From NCBI GenBank assembly GCA_016794585.1, contig JAEUJM010000016.1:29488-93487 (forward strand): a stretch of 64,000 bases of DNA, given 5' to 3'. Of this stretch, positions 29,486-37,512 are shown one piece after another. Position numbers and translations under genes: made by a program. The number at the start of each line of letters is the position of its first letter. Positions within the stretch are counted from its first letter, which is position 1. Source of the DNA: Acidimicrobiales bacterium. GTDB taxonomy: Bacteria; Actinomycetota; Acidimicrobiia; Acidimicrobiales; DATDAH01. The notes beneath the pieces are model-generated. The model ran no database searches. It was not told the DNA's origin and saw only the letters and a program-made list of their open reading frames with translations.

Positions 29486-30274
29486 TCATCGTCCCTTGAA
29501 CTCGGGTGGTCGCTTGGCCAGGAAGGCGGCGAGGCCCTCGGCGGCGTCCTCGCTCGCCATGGCCTCGCCCATCAGGTCCCGCTCCAGGGCCAGGCCTTCG
29601 GTCAGCGGCAGCTCCATCGCCGCCCGGACGGCCCGCTTCGCGAGGCCCAGGGCGACGGGGGAGCGGGCCGCGATGGCGGCGGCGAGGGTGGCGGTGACGA
29701 CCTCGAGCTCCTCGGCGGGGACCACCTGCTCGACGAGGCCCAGGCGCAGCGCCTCGTCGGCGTCCACCACCTCGCCGGTCAGGATCAGCCGCATCGCCGC
29801 GCCGGGCCAGATCAGGCGGGGCAGGCGCTGGGTGCCGCCGCCGCCGGGGATGAGGCCGAGCCCGACCTCGGGCTGGCCGAAGCAGGACCGGCTGGACGCG
29901 ATGCGCAGGTCGGCCGACAGCGCCAGCTCGCAGCCGCCCCCCAGGCACCAGCCGTCGATCATGGCGATGACCGGACGGGGGCACTCGGCGATCGCGTCGT
30001 AGACGCGACGGCCCGACGCCTGGGCCCGGTACTCGTCGGCGTCCAGCTGCGCGCCCTCGGCCAGGTCGGCGCCCGAGGCGAACGCCTTGCCGCCGTTGCC
30101 CGAGATCACAACCACGCCCACGTCGTCCGAGCCCGCGGCCCAGTCGACGCCCTCGATGAGTGCGGCCCGGGTGGCCGAGTCGAGGGCGTTGCGGCGCTCG
30201 GGTCGGTCGATTCGCAGGTGCAGCACCCGTGCGGTCAGGTCGACGCTGAGGTTGGTCAGCTCGGGGACGGTCAC
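29486..30274 (-). CDS. Enoyl-CoA hydratase/isomerase family protein
   Basis: A crotonase-fold protein of 262 residues. It has the oxyanion loops ASGADLAEG and WCLGGGCELAL, and both catalytic Glu positions (GGGCELAL and QPEVGLGLIPGGGG) are present, so hydratase activity is likely. GTG 30274 overlaps the stop of the MaoC gene. Hydrates the enoyl-CoA formed by the acyl-CoA dehydrogenase of the same operon. Confidence 0.9.
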   Translation of the reverse strand: MTVPELTNLSVDLTARVLHLRIDRPERRNALDSATRAALIEGVDWAAGSDDVGVVVISGNGGKAFASGADLAEGAQLDADEYRAQASGRRVYDAIAECPRPVIAMIDGWCLGGGCELALSADLRIASSRSCFGQPEVGLGLIPGGGGTQRLPRLIWPGAAMRLILTGEVVDADEALRLGLVEQVVPAEELEVVTATLAAAIAARSPVALGLAKRAVRAAMELPLTEGLALERDLMGEAMASEDAAEGLAAFLAKRPPEFKGR

Positions 30275-30741
30275 GACTGGTACAGAAGCATGCCCGTGTA
30301 GAGCAACGACGGCTTCGGCGCGTCGACCACCCGCAGGTCCAGCTCCTGGACGAGCAGGGTGCCCTGCGGCCGCTCGCGCACGTCGACGAGGCGCATGCGG
30401 CCGTGGATCGTGCTGCCCACCCGGACCGGGGCCAGGAAGCGGTACGACTCGGCGCCGTAGTTCACCCGGCTGCGCTCGCCGGTGACCCGGAAGCCGGGGT
30501 CGGGTCGGACCGCGGGCATGACCGCGAGCAGCAGGTCGCCGTGGGCGATGGTGCCGCCGTACGGGCCGGCGGCGGCCCGCTCGACGTCGACGTGGATCCA
30601 CTGGTGGTCGGCGGTGAGGTCGGCGAACCAGTCGACGAGGTCCTGGTCGATGGTCAGCGGCGGCCCCCAGTCGCCGGGCTCGTCGCTGATCTGGGCCCGC
30701 AGCCCGTCGAGGTCGTCGAAGGCGATGTCCACGGGGCTCAT
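30271..30741 (-). CDS. MaoC-like (R)-enoyl-CoA hydratase / NodN-type dehydratase
   Basis: A hot-dog fold protein of 156 residues. The hydratase-2-like motif DHQWIHVDVERAA with Asp and His, then GTIAHGDLLL, is conserved. It is the second copy of a tandem pair; the upstream copy shares FDDLDxLRAxIS and WIHVDVERAA. ATG 30741 overlaps the stop of the first copy (ATGA). Two adjacent hot-dog proteins often form a heterodimer in which only one subunit is catalytic; here both keep the Asp/His pair. Confidence 0.88.
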   Translation of the reverse strand: MSPVDIAFDDLDGLRAQISDEPGDWGPPLTIDQDLVDWFADLTADHQWIHVDVERAAAGPYGGTIAHGDLLLAVMPAVRPDPGFRVTGERSRVNYGAESYRFLAPVRVGSTIHGRMRLVDVRERPQGTLLVQELDLRVVDAPKPSLLYTGMLLYQS

Positions 30742-31226
30742 CCTTGGGGCGGGGTGTGCAGGATCACGGCCTTGCGCACCATCGAGGGTCGGTCGTTGCC
30801 CACCACGTGGGTGGCGATCTCCAGGGTCAGCCGGGTGCCCTTGGCGTGGGCCTGCACGTCGACCAGCCGCTGGCGGGTGTGGATCACCGAGCCGGCGGGC
30901 ACGGGGTCGAGGTAGCGGAGCCCGTCGCTGCCGTAGTTGAGGGTGCTGCCCTGGCCCACCACCTTGAAGGGGCTGGGCGGGCGGATGCGGGGGCCGAGCG
31001 CGAGGGTCAGCAGCCCGTGGGCGATCGTCGTGCCGAAGGGGCTCTCGGCCGCAGCGCGCTCGACGTCGACGTGGATCCACTGCCGGTCACCGGTGCGGTC
31101 CCCGAAGTCGTCGAGCATGGCCTGGTCGACCAGGAGCTCGTCGCCCCAGTCGGTGTACTCCTCGCTGATCTCCGCCCGGAGCGCGTCCAGGTCGTCGAAG
31201 CGGATCTCCTTCACGGCGCCGCTCAC
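30738..31226 (-). CDS. MaoC-like dehydratase, tandem paralogue
   Basis: A 162-residue hot-dog fold protein, paralogous to its downstream neighbour: IRFDDLDALRAEIS, DRQWIHVDVERAAAE and GTTIAHGLLTLAL. GTG 31226 follows the CMD-family gene with a 1-nt gap. The usual Asn-Pro of the hydratase-2 motif is replaced by Gln-Trp, as in NodN-like members. Likely hydrates a CoA or acyl-protein enoyl substrate in this operon. Confidence 0.88.
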   Translation of the reverse strand: MSGAVKEIRFDDLDALRAEISEEYTDWGDELLVDQAMLDDFGDRTGDRQWIHVDVERAAAESPFGTTIAHGLLTLALGPRIRPPSPFKVVGQGSTLNYGSDGLRYLDPVPAGSVIHTRQRLVDVQAHAKGTRLTLEIATHVVGNDRPSMVRKAVILHTPPQG

Positions 31227-31227
31227 C

Positions 31228-31833
31228 TCATCCTCCGTTCCCGGCCGCGAACCGGCCGCTCTCGAACAGCTCCGGGGGGAACCGCTCCACCACGTCGTCC
31301 TCGATCTGCACGCCGAAGGTGTTCAGCGCCGCCGAGATCATGCGGTACTGGCCCACCGTGAAGACGACGTCCATGCGCTGCTGCTCGCTCCAGTGCTCGA
31401 CGAGCGCGGCCCAGGTCGCGTCGCTGATCCGGTCGTCGGCCATGAGCTCGTCGGTGGCCTGGAGCAGCGCCCGGTCGGCCGGCGCCCACCCGGGCGCGTC
31501 GGGGCCGTCGACGACCCGGGCGATCTCCTCGTCGGTGCACCCGACGGCCCGGGCGATGCTCACGTGCTGGACCCACTCGTAGGCCGAGCCGGCCAGCAGG
31601 CCGACCCGCAGCGTGGCCAGCTCGCGGGCCCGCTTGGGGAGGGTGTTCGTGCCGAGGATGTGGTTGCCGAACGGCATCCACCGGTGCAGCAGCACGGGGT
31701 GGCGGGCCACGGTGCTGAGCACGTTGAGCACCTTGCCGTCGTTGTGGCGGGAGACCTTGTCCATGAGCGCGGCGGTCTCGTCGTCCCAGTCGTCGGGCGT
31801 CGTGGGCAGCACCCGCGGCTCGGTGGGGCTCAT
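31228..31833 (-). CDS. Carboxymuconolactone decarboxylase / AhpD-like family protein
   Basis: A 201-residue helical protein of the CMD family: RARELATLRVGLLAGSAYEW and EWVQHVSIARAVG carry the family His and helix pair. The classic CxxC of AhpD peroxidases is absent, so a peroxidase role is unlikely. ATG 31833 has a good RBS (ggagcgggag) and overlaps the stop of the mini-ORF upstream. In an acyl-CoA operon these proteins often have unknown isomerase or hydrolase roles. Confidence 0.82.
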   Translation of the reverse strand: MSPTEPRVLPTTPDDWDDETAALMDKVSRHNDGKVLNVLSTVARHPVLLHRWMPFGNHILGTNTLPKRARELATLRVGLLAGSAYEWVQHVSIARAVGCTDEEIARVVDGPDAPGWAPADRALLQATDELMADDRISDATWAALVEHWSEQQRMDVVFTVGQYRMISAALNTFGVQIEDDVVERFPPELFESGRFAAGNGG

Positions 31834-31898
31834 CGTCTCCCGCTCCTGGCTCGTTCCTCGCCGGGCCGCTCGGGCCACGCCTTCGTCCCTCGGCTCAT
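31830..31898 (-). repeat. Junction element with 22-codon mini-ORF (copy 1 of a dispersed repeat)
   Basis: ATG 31898 overlaps the acyl-CoA dehydrogenase stop and the frame ends in a TGA overlapping the CMD-gene ATG. Both ends read ATGAGC; the resemblance to the downstream gene start goes no further. Inside lies GGCCCGAGCGGCCCGGCGA (- strand, 31876-31858), identical to 47578-47596, and GCCAGGAGCGG, also shared. The two copies use different reading frames, so the DNA, not the peptide, is conserved. Confidence 0.7.
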
Positions 31899-33097
31899 CG
31901 GGGCTCCTTCGGCAGGCCGAGCACCCGCTCGGCGACGATCGTGCGCTGCACCTCGCTGGTGCCGGCGTAGATCGTCCCGGCGCGGGCGTTGAGGAAGATG
32001 GTGGCCCACGAGGCCGTGCTGTTCGGGGCGGTGGCGTCGTCGGGGCCGAACACGATGAGGGGGGCGTGACCGGTCGGGGCCAGGCCGTCGGGCCCGAGCA
32101 GGTCCATGGCCAGCTCGGTGATCTCCTGGTGGTGCTCGGACCACAGCAGCTTGTTGATCGACGCCCCGGGCCCGGGGGCCCGCCCGGCCAGCAGGTCCGC
32201 CTTCACCTGCTCGCCCAGGTACCGCATGATCTGCACCTTCGTGTAGCTGCGGGCGACGCGCTGGCGGATCACGGGGTCGTCGGCCCGCCCTCGCTCCCTC
32301 GCGAGGGCGATCAGGCGGTCGCACTCGGCCTCGAAGCGGATGATCTCGGTGGCGGTGTTCTCGCCGCGCTCGTAGCCGAGCACGGTCATCGCCACGGCCC
32401 AGCCGTCGTCGACCTCGCCGACCACGTCGCCGGCGGGCACCCGGGCGTCGGTGAAGAAGACCTCGTTGAAGTCGCTGCCGCCCGACATCATCCGGATCGG
32501 CCGGACCTCGACGCCGGTCTGGCGCATGTCCATGAGCAGCAGGGAGATGCCCTTGTGCTTGGGGGCGTCCGGGTTGGTGCGGCAGAGGACGAAGATGTGG
32601 TCGGCCACGTGGCCGGCCGAGGTCCAGACCTTCTGGCCGTTCACCCGCCACTCGTCGCCGTCCAGCACCGCGGTGGTGGTCAGGCCGGCGAGGTCCGAGC
32701 CGGCGCCGGGCTCGGAGTAACCCTGGCACCAGCGGTCCTCACCGGAGAGGATCCGGGGCAGGTAGTGCGCCTTCTGCTCGGGGGTGCCCCAGTGCAGCAG
32801 CGTGTTGCCCAGCAGGCGCATGCCGAAGCCGTCGGTCTGCACGCCGAGCGGCAGCCCCGCCCGGGTCAGCTCCTCGGCGGCGACGATGGCGTCCTCGATC
32901 GAGCGTCCGGCGCCGCCGTACTCGACCGGCCAGGTGATGCCGAGGAGCCCGTTGTCGTAGAGGACCTTGCGCCACCGCTCGAGGAACCCGTCGACCTCGT
33001 CGGGGTCGAGGGCGCCGACCCCTTGGAACCCGGTGGGGGCGTGCTCGGCGATGACGGCCCGCACCCGGTCGCGGAAGGGCCCCCCATCACTCGACAC
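31895..33097 (-). CDS. Acyl-CoA dehydrogenase
   Basis: A 400-residue FAD enzyme that oxidises an acyl-CoA to the enoyl-CoA. It has QGYSEPGAGSDLAGL (FAD/substrate loop, about 135-149), WTSAGHVADH and the C-terminal GTIYAGTSEVQRTIVAERVLGLP typical of the family. GTG 33097 lies about 10 nt behind the shared motif TCTCTGCGCATGATA with no RBS between, so it is probably leaderless. First gene of the - strand operon down to 28273 and divergent from the CitE-like gene. Confidence 0.92.
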   Translation of the reverse strand: MSSDGGPFRDRVRAVIAEHAPTGFQGVGALDPDEVDGFLERWRKVLYDNGLLGITWPVEYGGAGRSIEDAIVAAEELTRAGLPLGVQTDGFGMRLLGNTLLHWGTPEQKAHYLPRILSGEDRWCQGYSEPGAGSDLAGLTTTAVLDGDEWRVNGQKVWTSAGHVADHIFVLCRTNPDAPKHKGISLLLMDMRQTGVEVRPIRMMSGGSDFNEVFFTDARVPAGDVVGEVDDGWAVAMTVLGYERGENTATEIIRFEAECDRLIALARERGRADDPVIRQRVARSYTKVQIMRYLGEQVKADLLAGRAPGPGASINKLLWSEHHQEITELAMDLLGPDGLAPTGHAPLIVFGPDDATAPNSTASWATIFLNARAGTIYAGTSEVQRTIVAERVLGLPKEPR

Positions 33098-33107
33098 AAA
33101 CCAACAC

Positions 33108-33142
33108 TATCATGCGCAGAGACTCTGCCGTAGAGTGCGGCG
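33108..33142. promoter_or_regulatory. Divergent promoter with shared motif, copy A
   Basis: On the - strand TCTCTGCGCATGATA (33122-33108) ends 10 nt before the acyl-CoA dehydrogenase GTG and includes a CATGAT -10-like box. On the + strand TAGAGT (33131-33136) ends 6 nt before the CitE-like GTG. A short palindrome CAGAGACTCTG (33117-33127) sits between. The same 15-bp motif occurs at 34031 and 50255. Confidence 0.6.
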
Positions 33143-34030
33143 GTGAACAACGACCGCTACCTCGGCGTCCGCAGCCTGCTCGAGACGCCGATCATGGACG
33201 ACCGCAAGTGGGCGAAGCTGCCCGGCATCCCGACCGACGCGGTGCTCGTCGACCTCGAGGACAGCGTGCCGCCACCGCTGAAGGAGGCCGCCCGGACGCG
33301 GGTGGCGGCCGCCCTCCAGGACACCGGGTTCTTCGGCGGCCGGGTGCTCGTGGCCCGCTGCAACCACCTCTCCACCCCGTGGGGGCGGGACGATCTCCAG
33401 CTGCTGGGGGAGGCGGGGGTCACCTGCCTCGGCTACCCGAAGTGCGACTCGGCCGAGGACCTCCTCGAGGCCAAGGCGCTGTTGGCCGCCGCCGGCTCGA
33501 CGCCCGACATCGTTGTCGGCATCGAGAGTGCCCTCGGCGTTGTGAACATGGCGGCGATCGCCCAGGTGGAGGGCGTGATCGGCATCGGCCTCGGCATCGG
33601 CGACCTGAGCGCCGATCTCGGCGTGCCCCTGTACGGGCCGGACGGCACCGTGAACGAGGCCTTCGCCGGCCCCCGCGCCCAAGTGGCGATGGTCGGCCGG
33701 GCGTTCGGCCTCCGGTCGTTCGACTTCCCGTACTCGCAGGACCTGCGGGATCTGGACGAGATCCGCCGCCAGCTCGAGCGCTCGCGGGCCATGGGCTACA
33801 CGTCGGCGTCCACCTTCTATCCCCCGCACGTCGAGGTCATCAACGACGTGTTCAGCCCGTCGGCGGCCGAGCTCGAGGCGGCCGACGAGGTGATCGGCCT
33901 CTACGAGGCGGCGGTGGCCGACGGCGATCCGGCGGTGACGCTCCCGTCGGGGCGCACGATCCTGGTCCACGACTACCAGAAGGCCCAGGAGGTCCGTCGC
34001 CGTGCCGAAGCCTTCGCCCACACCGAGTAA
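33143..34030 (+). CDS. HpcH/HpaI aldolase / citrate lyase beta-like protein
   Basis: A TIM-barrel lyase of 295 residues: VLVDLEDSVPP (acidic metal-loop), GIESALGVVNM (Glu), GIGDLSADLG (metal Asp) and STFYPPHVEVIND. Family members cleave (S)-citramalyl-, malyl- or beta-hydroxyacyl-CoA esters. GTG 33143 is only 6 nt behind TAGAGT, so a leaderless start. It is divergent from the acyl-CoA dehydrogenase operon and followed by a CoA-transferase with its own promoter, consistent with cleavage of a hydroxyacyl-CoA. Confidence 0.85.
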   Translation: MNNDRYLGVRSLLETPIMDDRKWAKLPGIPTDAVLVDLEDSVPPPLKEAARTRVAAALQDTGFFGGRVLVARCNHLSTPWGRDDLQLLGEAGVTCLGYPKCDSAEDLLEAKALLAAAGSTPDIVVGIESALGVVNMAAIAQVEGVIGIGLGIGDLSADLGVPLYGPDGTVNEAFAGPRAQVAMVGRAFGLRSFDFPYSQDLRDLDEIRRQLERSRAMGYTSASTFYPPHVEVINDVFSPSAAELEAADEVIGLYEAAVADGDPAVTLPSGRTILVHDYQKAQEVRRRAEAFAHTE

Positions 34031-34053
34031 TCTCTGCGTATGATTGGTCGGAT
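34029..34053 (+). promoter_or_regulatory. Promoter with shared motif, copy C
   Basis: TCTCTGCGTATGATT (34031-34045) lies directly before the CoA-transferase; its TATGAT (34039-34044) is an excellent -10 box, 9 nt before ATG 34054. AATC and GATT at its edges form a small inverted repeat. It lets the CoA-transferase and SDR be expressed separately from the CitE-like gene. Confidence 0.6.
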
Positions 34054-35256
34054 ATGACCGAACCAGCCGGACCGCCCACCTTCGACGGGCTGAAGGTCGT
34101 CGAATTCGGCCAGATCATCGCCGGGCCCCTCGCCGGGACCTTGCTGGCCGACCTCGGCGCCGACGTCGTCCACGTCGAGGACCCGACCCACGGCGACCCC
34201 TCCCGGCAGATGGGCCCGGTCAAGGACGGGGTCTACCTCTGGTGGAAGGTGGCGGCCCGCAACAAGCGGTCGGTCACGCTCGACCTGCGCAGCGAGGAGG
34301 GCCAGGACCTGGCCCGCGAGCTGGTGGCCTGGGCCGACGTCGTCATCACCAACTTCCGGGTGGGGACGCTCGAGCGGTGGGGGCTGGACTGGCCCACCCT
34401 GCACACCGTCAACCCGACGCTGGTGATGCTCCAGGTCTCCGGCCACGGGGCCAACACCACCGATCGCGACCGACCGGGGTTCGGCAAGGTCGGCGAGGCC
34501 ATGAGCGGTGTGGTCAACCTCACCGGCTTCGCCGACGGGCCCCCGGTCCACACCGGGTTCTCCCACGGTGACACCGTCACAGCGCTCATGGGGGCCTTCG
34601 CCATCAGCGCCGCGCTCCACCGCCGCCACGAGCCGGACTTCGCGGGGGAGTGGATCGACCTCGCGCTGTTCGAGAGCCTGTTCCGGCTGATCGAGTGGCA
34701 GGTGATCGTGCACGACCAGCTCGGCGTGGTGCCCCAGCGCGCCGGCAACCAGCTGGCCATCGCTCCTGGCGCGGTGGTCAACACGTTCCTGACCGCCGAC
34801 GACCAGTGGCTGACGGTGACGTCGGCCACCCCCCGGTCGGTGACCAACGTGGCCAAGCTGCTCGGCCTGCCCGTCGAGGAATTCACCACGCCGCAGCAGC
34901 AGGCGGCCCGTGGCGCCGAGCTCGACGCCGGGCTGCGCTCGTGGATCGCGGGCCAGACGCTGGACGAGTGCCTGGCCCGGATGGCCGACCTGGAGGTCGT
35001 CGCCTCGCCCATCTTCTCGATGGCCGACATCGTGGCCAGCAAGACCTACGAGGAACGGGAGGCCATCGTGACCGTCGACGACGTCGACCTCGGCCCGATC
35101 CGCATGCCCAACGTGGTGCCCAAGCTGGCCAACCACGGCGGCCGGGTGTGGCGCTCCGGGCCGCAGTTGGGGGAGGACAACGAGCGCGTCTACCGGGAGC
35201 AGCTCGGCCTCACGCCGGAGCGCTTCGACGCCCTGAAGACGGCGGGGACGATCTGA
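34054..35256 (+). CDS. Family III CoA-transferase (CaiB/BaiF), Asp-less variant
   Basis: A 400-residue CoA-transferase fold (GLKVVEFGQIIAGPLAGTLLADLG, shortened GLKVVEFGQIIAGP; ADVVHVEDP; KRSVTLDLR). At the position of the catalytic Asp of the family, where the 28273 paralogue has RANDLFMQAFSG, it reads GFGKVGEAMSG, so Glu or another residue may serve, or the protein is a different subgroup. ATG 34054 sits behind a TATGAT box. Its stop overlaps the SDR start (TGATG). Confidence 0.88.
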   Translation: MTEPAGPPTFDGLKVVEFGQIIAGPLAGTLLADLGADVVHVEDPTHGDPSRQMGPVKDGVYLWWKVAARNKRSVTLDLRSEEGQDLARELVAWADVVITNFRVGTLERWGLDWPTLHTVNPTLVMLQVSGHGANTTDRDRPGFGKVGEAMSGVVNLTGFADGPPVHTGFSHGDTVTALMGAFAISAALHRRHEPDFAGEWIDLALFESLFRLIEWQVIVHDQLGVVPQRAGNQLAIAPGAVVNTFLTADDQWLTVTSATPRSVTNVAKLLGLPVEEFTTPQQQAARGAELDAGLRSWIAGQTLDECLARMADLEVVASPIFSMADIVASKTYEEREAIVTVDDVDLGPIRMPNVVPKLANHGGRVWRSGPQLGEDNERVYREQLGLTPERFDALKTAGTI

Positions 35257-35972
35257 TGGGCCGCCTCGACGGCAAGGTGTGCCTGATCACCGGCGGCGCC
35301 CGGGGCCAGGGCGCGGCCGAAGCGGCCCGCTTCGTCGAGGAGGGCGCGGTGGTCTACATCACCGACTTCCGCGTCGAGGCCGGACAGGAGACCGCGGCGG
35401 CAACCGGCGCGGTGTTCCTCGAGCACGACGTCACCGACCCCGACCGCTGGGCGGAGGTGGTCGGCCGGATCGTCGAGGACACCGGTCGAGTCGACGTCCT
35501 GGTCAACAACGCCGGGATCTTCCGGAAGCTCTCGCTGACCGAGACCACCGCCGAGATGTGGCACCGCATCGTCGGCGTCAACCAGACCGGCGTGTTCCTC
35601 GGCATGCACGCCGTCTCGGCGCCGATGATCGAGCAGGGCAGCGGCTCGATCATCAACATCTCGTCGATCGCCGGCCTCGAGGGCAGCGGCGCCTTCGCCT
35701 ACGGCGCCACCAAGTGGGCCGTCCGGGGCATGACCAAGAACGCCGCGCTCGACCTCGGCCCCCACGGCATCCGGGTCAACTCGATCCACCCCGGGATCAT
35801 CGTCACCGACATGATCGCCGGCCTCCCCCTGGAGGAGGCGGCGCTGACCGTGCCCTTGCGCAAGAACGGGAGCCCCGAGGACGTCGCCGACCTCGCCCTC
35901 TGGCTCGCCTCCGACGAGAGCCGCTACACCACCGGCGCCGAGATCACCGTCGACGGCGGCCTGACGGCCTGA
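35256..35972 (+). CDS. Short-chain dehydrogenase/reductase
   Basis: A 238-residue SDR with TGGARGQG (about 12-19), NNAG (about 84), catalytic Ser in INISSIAGLEG, YGATK (Tyr and Lys) and the end ITVDGGLTA. The motif set is that of 3-hydroxysteroid/3-alpha,20-beta-type SDRs, but that does not fix the substrate. ATG 35256 overlaps the CoA-transferase stop, forming a two-gene unit. A 54-bp gap follows, then the convergent toxin gene. Confidence 0.92.
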   Translation: MGRLDGKVCLITGGARGQGAAEAARFVEEGAVVYITDFRVEAGQETAAATGAVFLEHDVTDPDRWAEVVGRIVEDTGRVDVLVNNAGIFRKLSLTETTAEMWHRIVGVNQTGVFLGMHAVSAPMIEQGSGSIINISSIAGLEGSGAFAYGATKWAVRGMTKNAALDLGPHGIRVNSIHPGIIVTDMIAGLPLEEAALTVPLRKNGSPEDVADLALWLASDESRYTTGAEITVDGGLTA

Positions 35973-36026
35973 AGCGGCGGCGGTCGCCGACTCGGGCCGT
36001 CAGCGCGGGGTGTGCTCGAGTCGGAC

Positions 36027-36344
36027 TCAATCCCAGTCGGTGCTTCGGTCCACCTCGAGCTGGATCAGCTCGATGGCGCCGTCGGCGGCGAGTTGTCCGA
36101 CCACGGTGAACACGGGGACGAGGATCCCAACCGCGGTCAAGATCCGGTACTCGCCTCGACCGGCGATCAACTCGGCCAGGGTGTCCCACTCGCTCGCGAC
36201 CTGGTCGACGATCCGCACGAGCTCGTACACGAGAAAATCGTGCGCCGACGGCGCCCCGTTCCGTCCCCGCTCGGGCGGGAACTGGGCGTCGAGATCGTCG
36301 AAGAACGAGGCAGCGATGCGGACCGGTCGACGGTCCGGCGTCAC
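36027..36344 (-). CDS. Putative RelE/ParE-like toxin
   Basis: A 105-residue basic-then-acidic protein: VRIAASFFDDLDAQFP, then PSAHDFLVYELVRIVDQVA (helices) and RGEYRILTAVGILVPVFTVVG (strands). The helix-then-strand order and the size fit the RelE/ParE superfamily, but no diagnostic catalytic residue set is clear. GTG 36344 overlaps the antitoxin stop (GTGA), giving the usual antitoxin-first operon. Could instead be an uncharacterised HigB-like protein. Confidence 0.6.
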   Translation of the reverse strand: MTPDRRPVRIAASFFDDLDAQFPPERGRNGAPSAHDFLVYELVRIVDQVASEWDTLAELIAGRGEYRILTAVGILVPVFTVVGQLAADGAIELIQLEVDRSTDWD

Positions 36345-36514
36345 CTCGGGGGGGACTCGGTGTCGATCCTTTGCTGGACGCGCTCGCGCACGCGAGCGAG
36401 GTGCTCGGGCGGAACGTCGTCGAGATCCTTCACCAGGCTGGCCTGGAACAGCGCATCGACGTCGGCGGGATCCATCTCGTCCAACTCGGCGGCGGTCCAG
36501 ATCTTCCGTGCCAT
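36341..36514 (-). CDS. Small antitoxin-like protein
   Basis: A 57-residue acidic protein (MARKIWTAAELDEMDPADVD at its start; a helical LARVRERVQQRID near its end). ATG 36514 lies 6 nt behind TACAGT (- strand 36526-36521), so a leaderless start is likely. It overlaps the toxin GTG by 4 nt. No HTH is obvious; DNA binding could be by a short N-terminal motif. Size, charge, order and overlap support an antitoxin. Confidence 0.62.
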   Translation of the reverse strand: MARKIWTAAELDEMDPADVDALFQASLVKDLDDVPPEHLARVRERVQQRIDTESPPR

Positions 36515-36520
36515 CGCCCC

Positions 36521-36574
36521 ACTGTAACCCCGGAAGCCAGCCGCCTCACGAACAACATCAAAAAATATTGAAAT
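36521..36574 (-). promoter_or_regulatory. AT-rich promoter of the toxin-antitoxin pair
   Basis: Unusually AT-rich for this window. The segment 36560-36590 contains ATTGAAAT twice in tandem (10-bp period) and a run of A, lying between the stop of the SDR gene (TAA 36575) and the antitoxin -10 box TACAGT. The repeats may be operator half-sites or an UP-like element, and the A/T run may end the upstream transcript. Confidence 0.5.
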
Positions 36575-37420
36575 TTATTGAAATCTATTCCGTTCCGTGA
36601 ACGAGCGAACCCGGCCCTCTTCGGTGATGAGGGCAGGGCGGAGGTGGTGGACCCGGGCGGAGCCCGTCGTGGCGGTGGCGCCGGCGTCGACCACCAGGCA
36701 GTGGCCGGTGACGTAGCGGGACTCGGGGCCCGACAGGTAGAGGACGGCGTCGGCGATGTCCTGGGCGGTGCCGGCGGTTCCCAGTAGCGACTCCGACGCG
36801 ATCTGCTCCTCCGCGCGCTCCATGGCCGAGCGGTCGCCGGCGATGGCGTAGGCGCTCAGCGGCGTGGCCATCACGCCGGGGGCGACGGCGTTGACCCGGA
36901 TGCCGTGGGGGCCGAGCTCGGACGCCGCGGAGCGGGTCAGGCCGATGACGGCGTGCTTGGCCGTCGTGTAGGCGTGGGGGCCGATGCCGCCCTGGAGGCC
37001 GGCGATGCTGGCGACCGAGACGATGGTGCCCGATCGCTGCGGCACCATCACCCGGGCGGCGTGCTTGATGCCGTGGAAGGCACCGTTGACGAGCACGTCG
37101 ACGGTGCGGCGCCAGTCGCCGGCGTCCTGCTCGGCGATCGGGCCGACGGCGCCGAGGATGCCGGCGTTGTTGACCATGACGTCGAGCCCGCCCAGCTCGG
37201 CGACGGCGACGTCCACCGCGGCGGCGACGTCCTCCTCCCGGCTCACGTCGGTGCGGGCGAACAGCCACGTGCCGTCCGGCCAGAGGTCGGGCTCGGGCTC
37301 GTGCAGGTCGGCGACCACGACGCGGGCCCCCTCGGCGACGAACGAGGCGACGGTCGCCGCCCCGATCCCGCTCGAACCGCCGGTGACGACGGCGACCTTG
37401 CCGTCGAGCCGCCCGCTCAC
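36575..37420 (-). CDS. Short-chain dehydrogenase/reductase with C-terminal extension
   Basis: A 281-residue SDR: TGGSSGIG (about 12-19), NNAG, SVASIAGLQG (Ser) and YTTAKH (Tyr, Lys). After the usual end (GHCLVVDAGA) an extra tail of about 30 residues (from TATTGSARVHHLRP to NRFQ) runs into the AT-rich promoter of the toxin pair, suggesting that the original stop was lost when that module inserted. GTG 37420 overlaps the stop of a mini-ORF. Last gene of the P450/thiolase operon. Confidence 0.88.
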   Translation of the reverse strand: MSGRLDGKVAVVTGGSSGIGAATVASFVAEGARVVVADLHEPEPDLWPDGTWLFARTDVSREEDVAAAVDVAVAELGGLDVMVNNAGILGAVGPIAEQDAGDWRRTVDVLVNGAFHGIKHAARVMVPQRSGTIVSVASIAGLQGGIGPHAYTTAKHAVIGLTRSAASELGPHGIRVNAVAPGVMATPLSAYAIAGDRSAMERAEEQIASESLLGTAGTAQDIADAVLYLSGPESRYVTGHCLVVDAGATATTGSARVHHLRPALITEEGRVRSFTERNRFQ

Positions 37421-37512
37421 GCCAAGACCCTGTGCTCGACGGCGCTGCGGAGGTCGCGATCGCTCGACCCGCCGGTGACCACGGCGACCCTGCCGTCCCG
37501 GCGGCCGGTCAC
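37417..37512 (-). repeat. Junction duplication with 31-codon mini-ORF: truncated SDR start
   Basis: GTG 37512 overlaps the stop of the upstream SDR. The frame reads MTGRRDGRVAVVTGGSS, a diverged copy of the first 17 residues of the downstream SDR (MSGRLDGKVAVVTGGSS), then loses homology and ends at TGA 37419-37417, overlapping that gene's GTG 37420. DNA similarity is clear over about 50 bp at 92-bp spacing. Confidence 0.8.
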
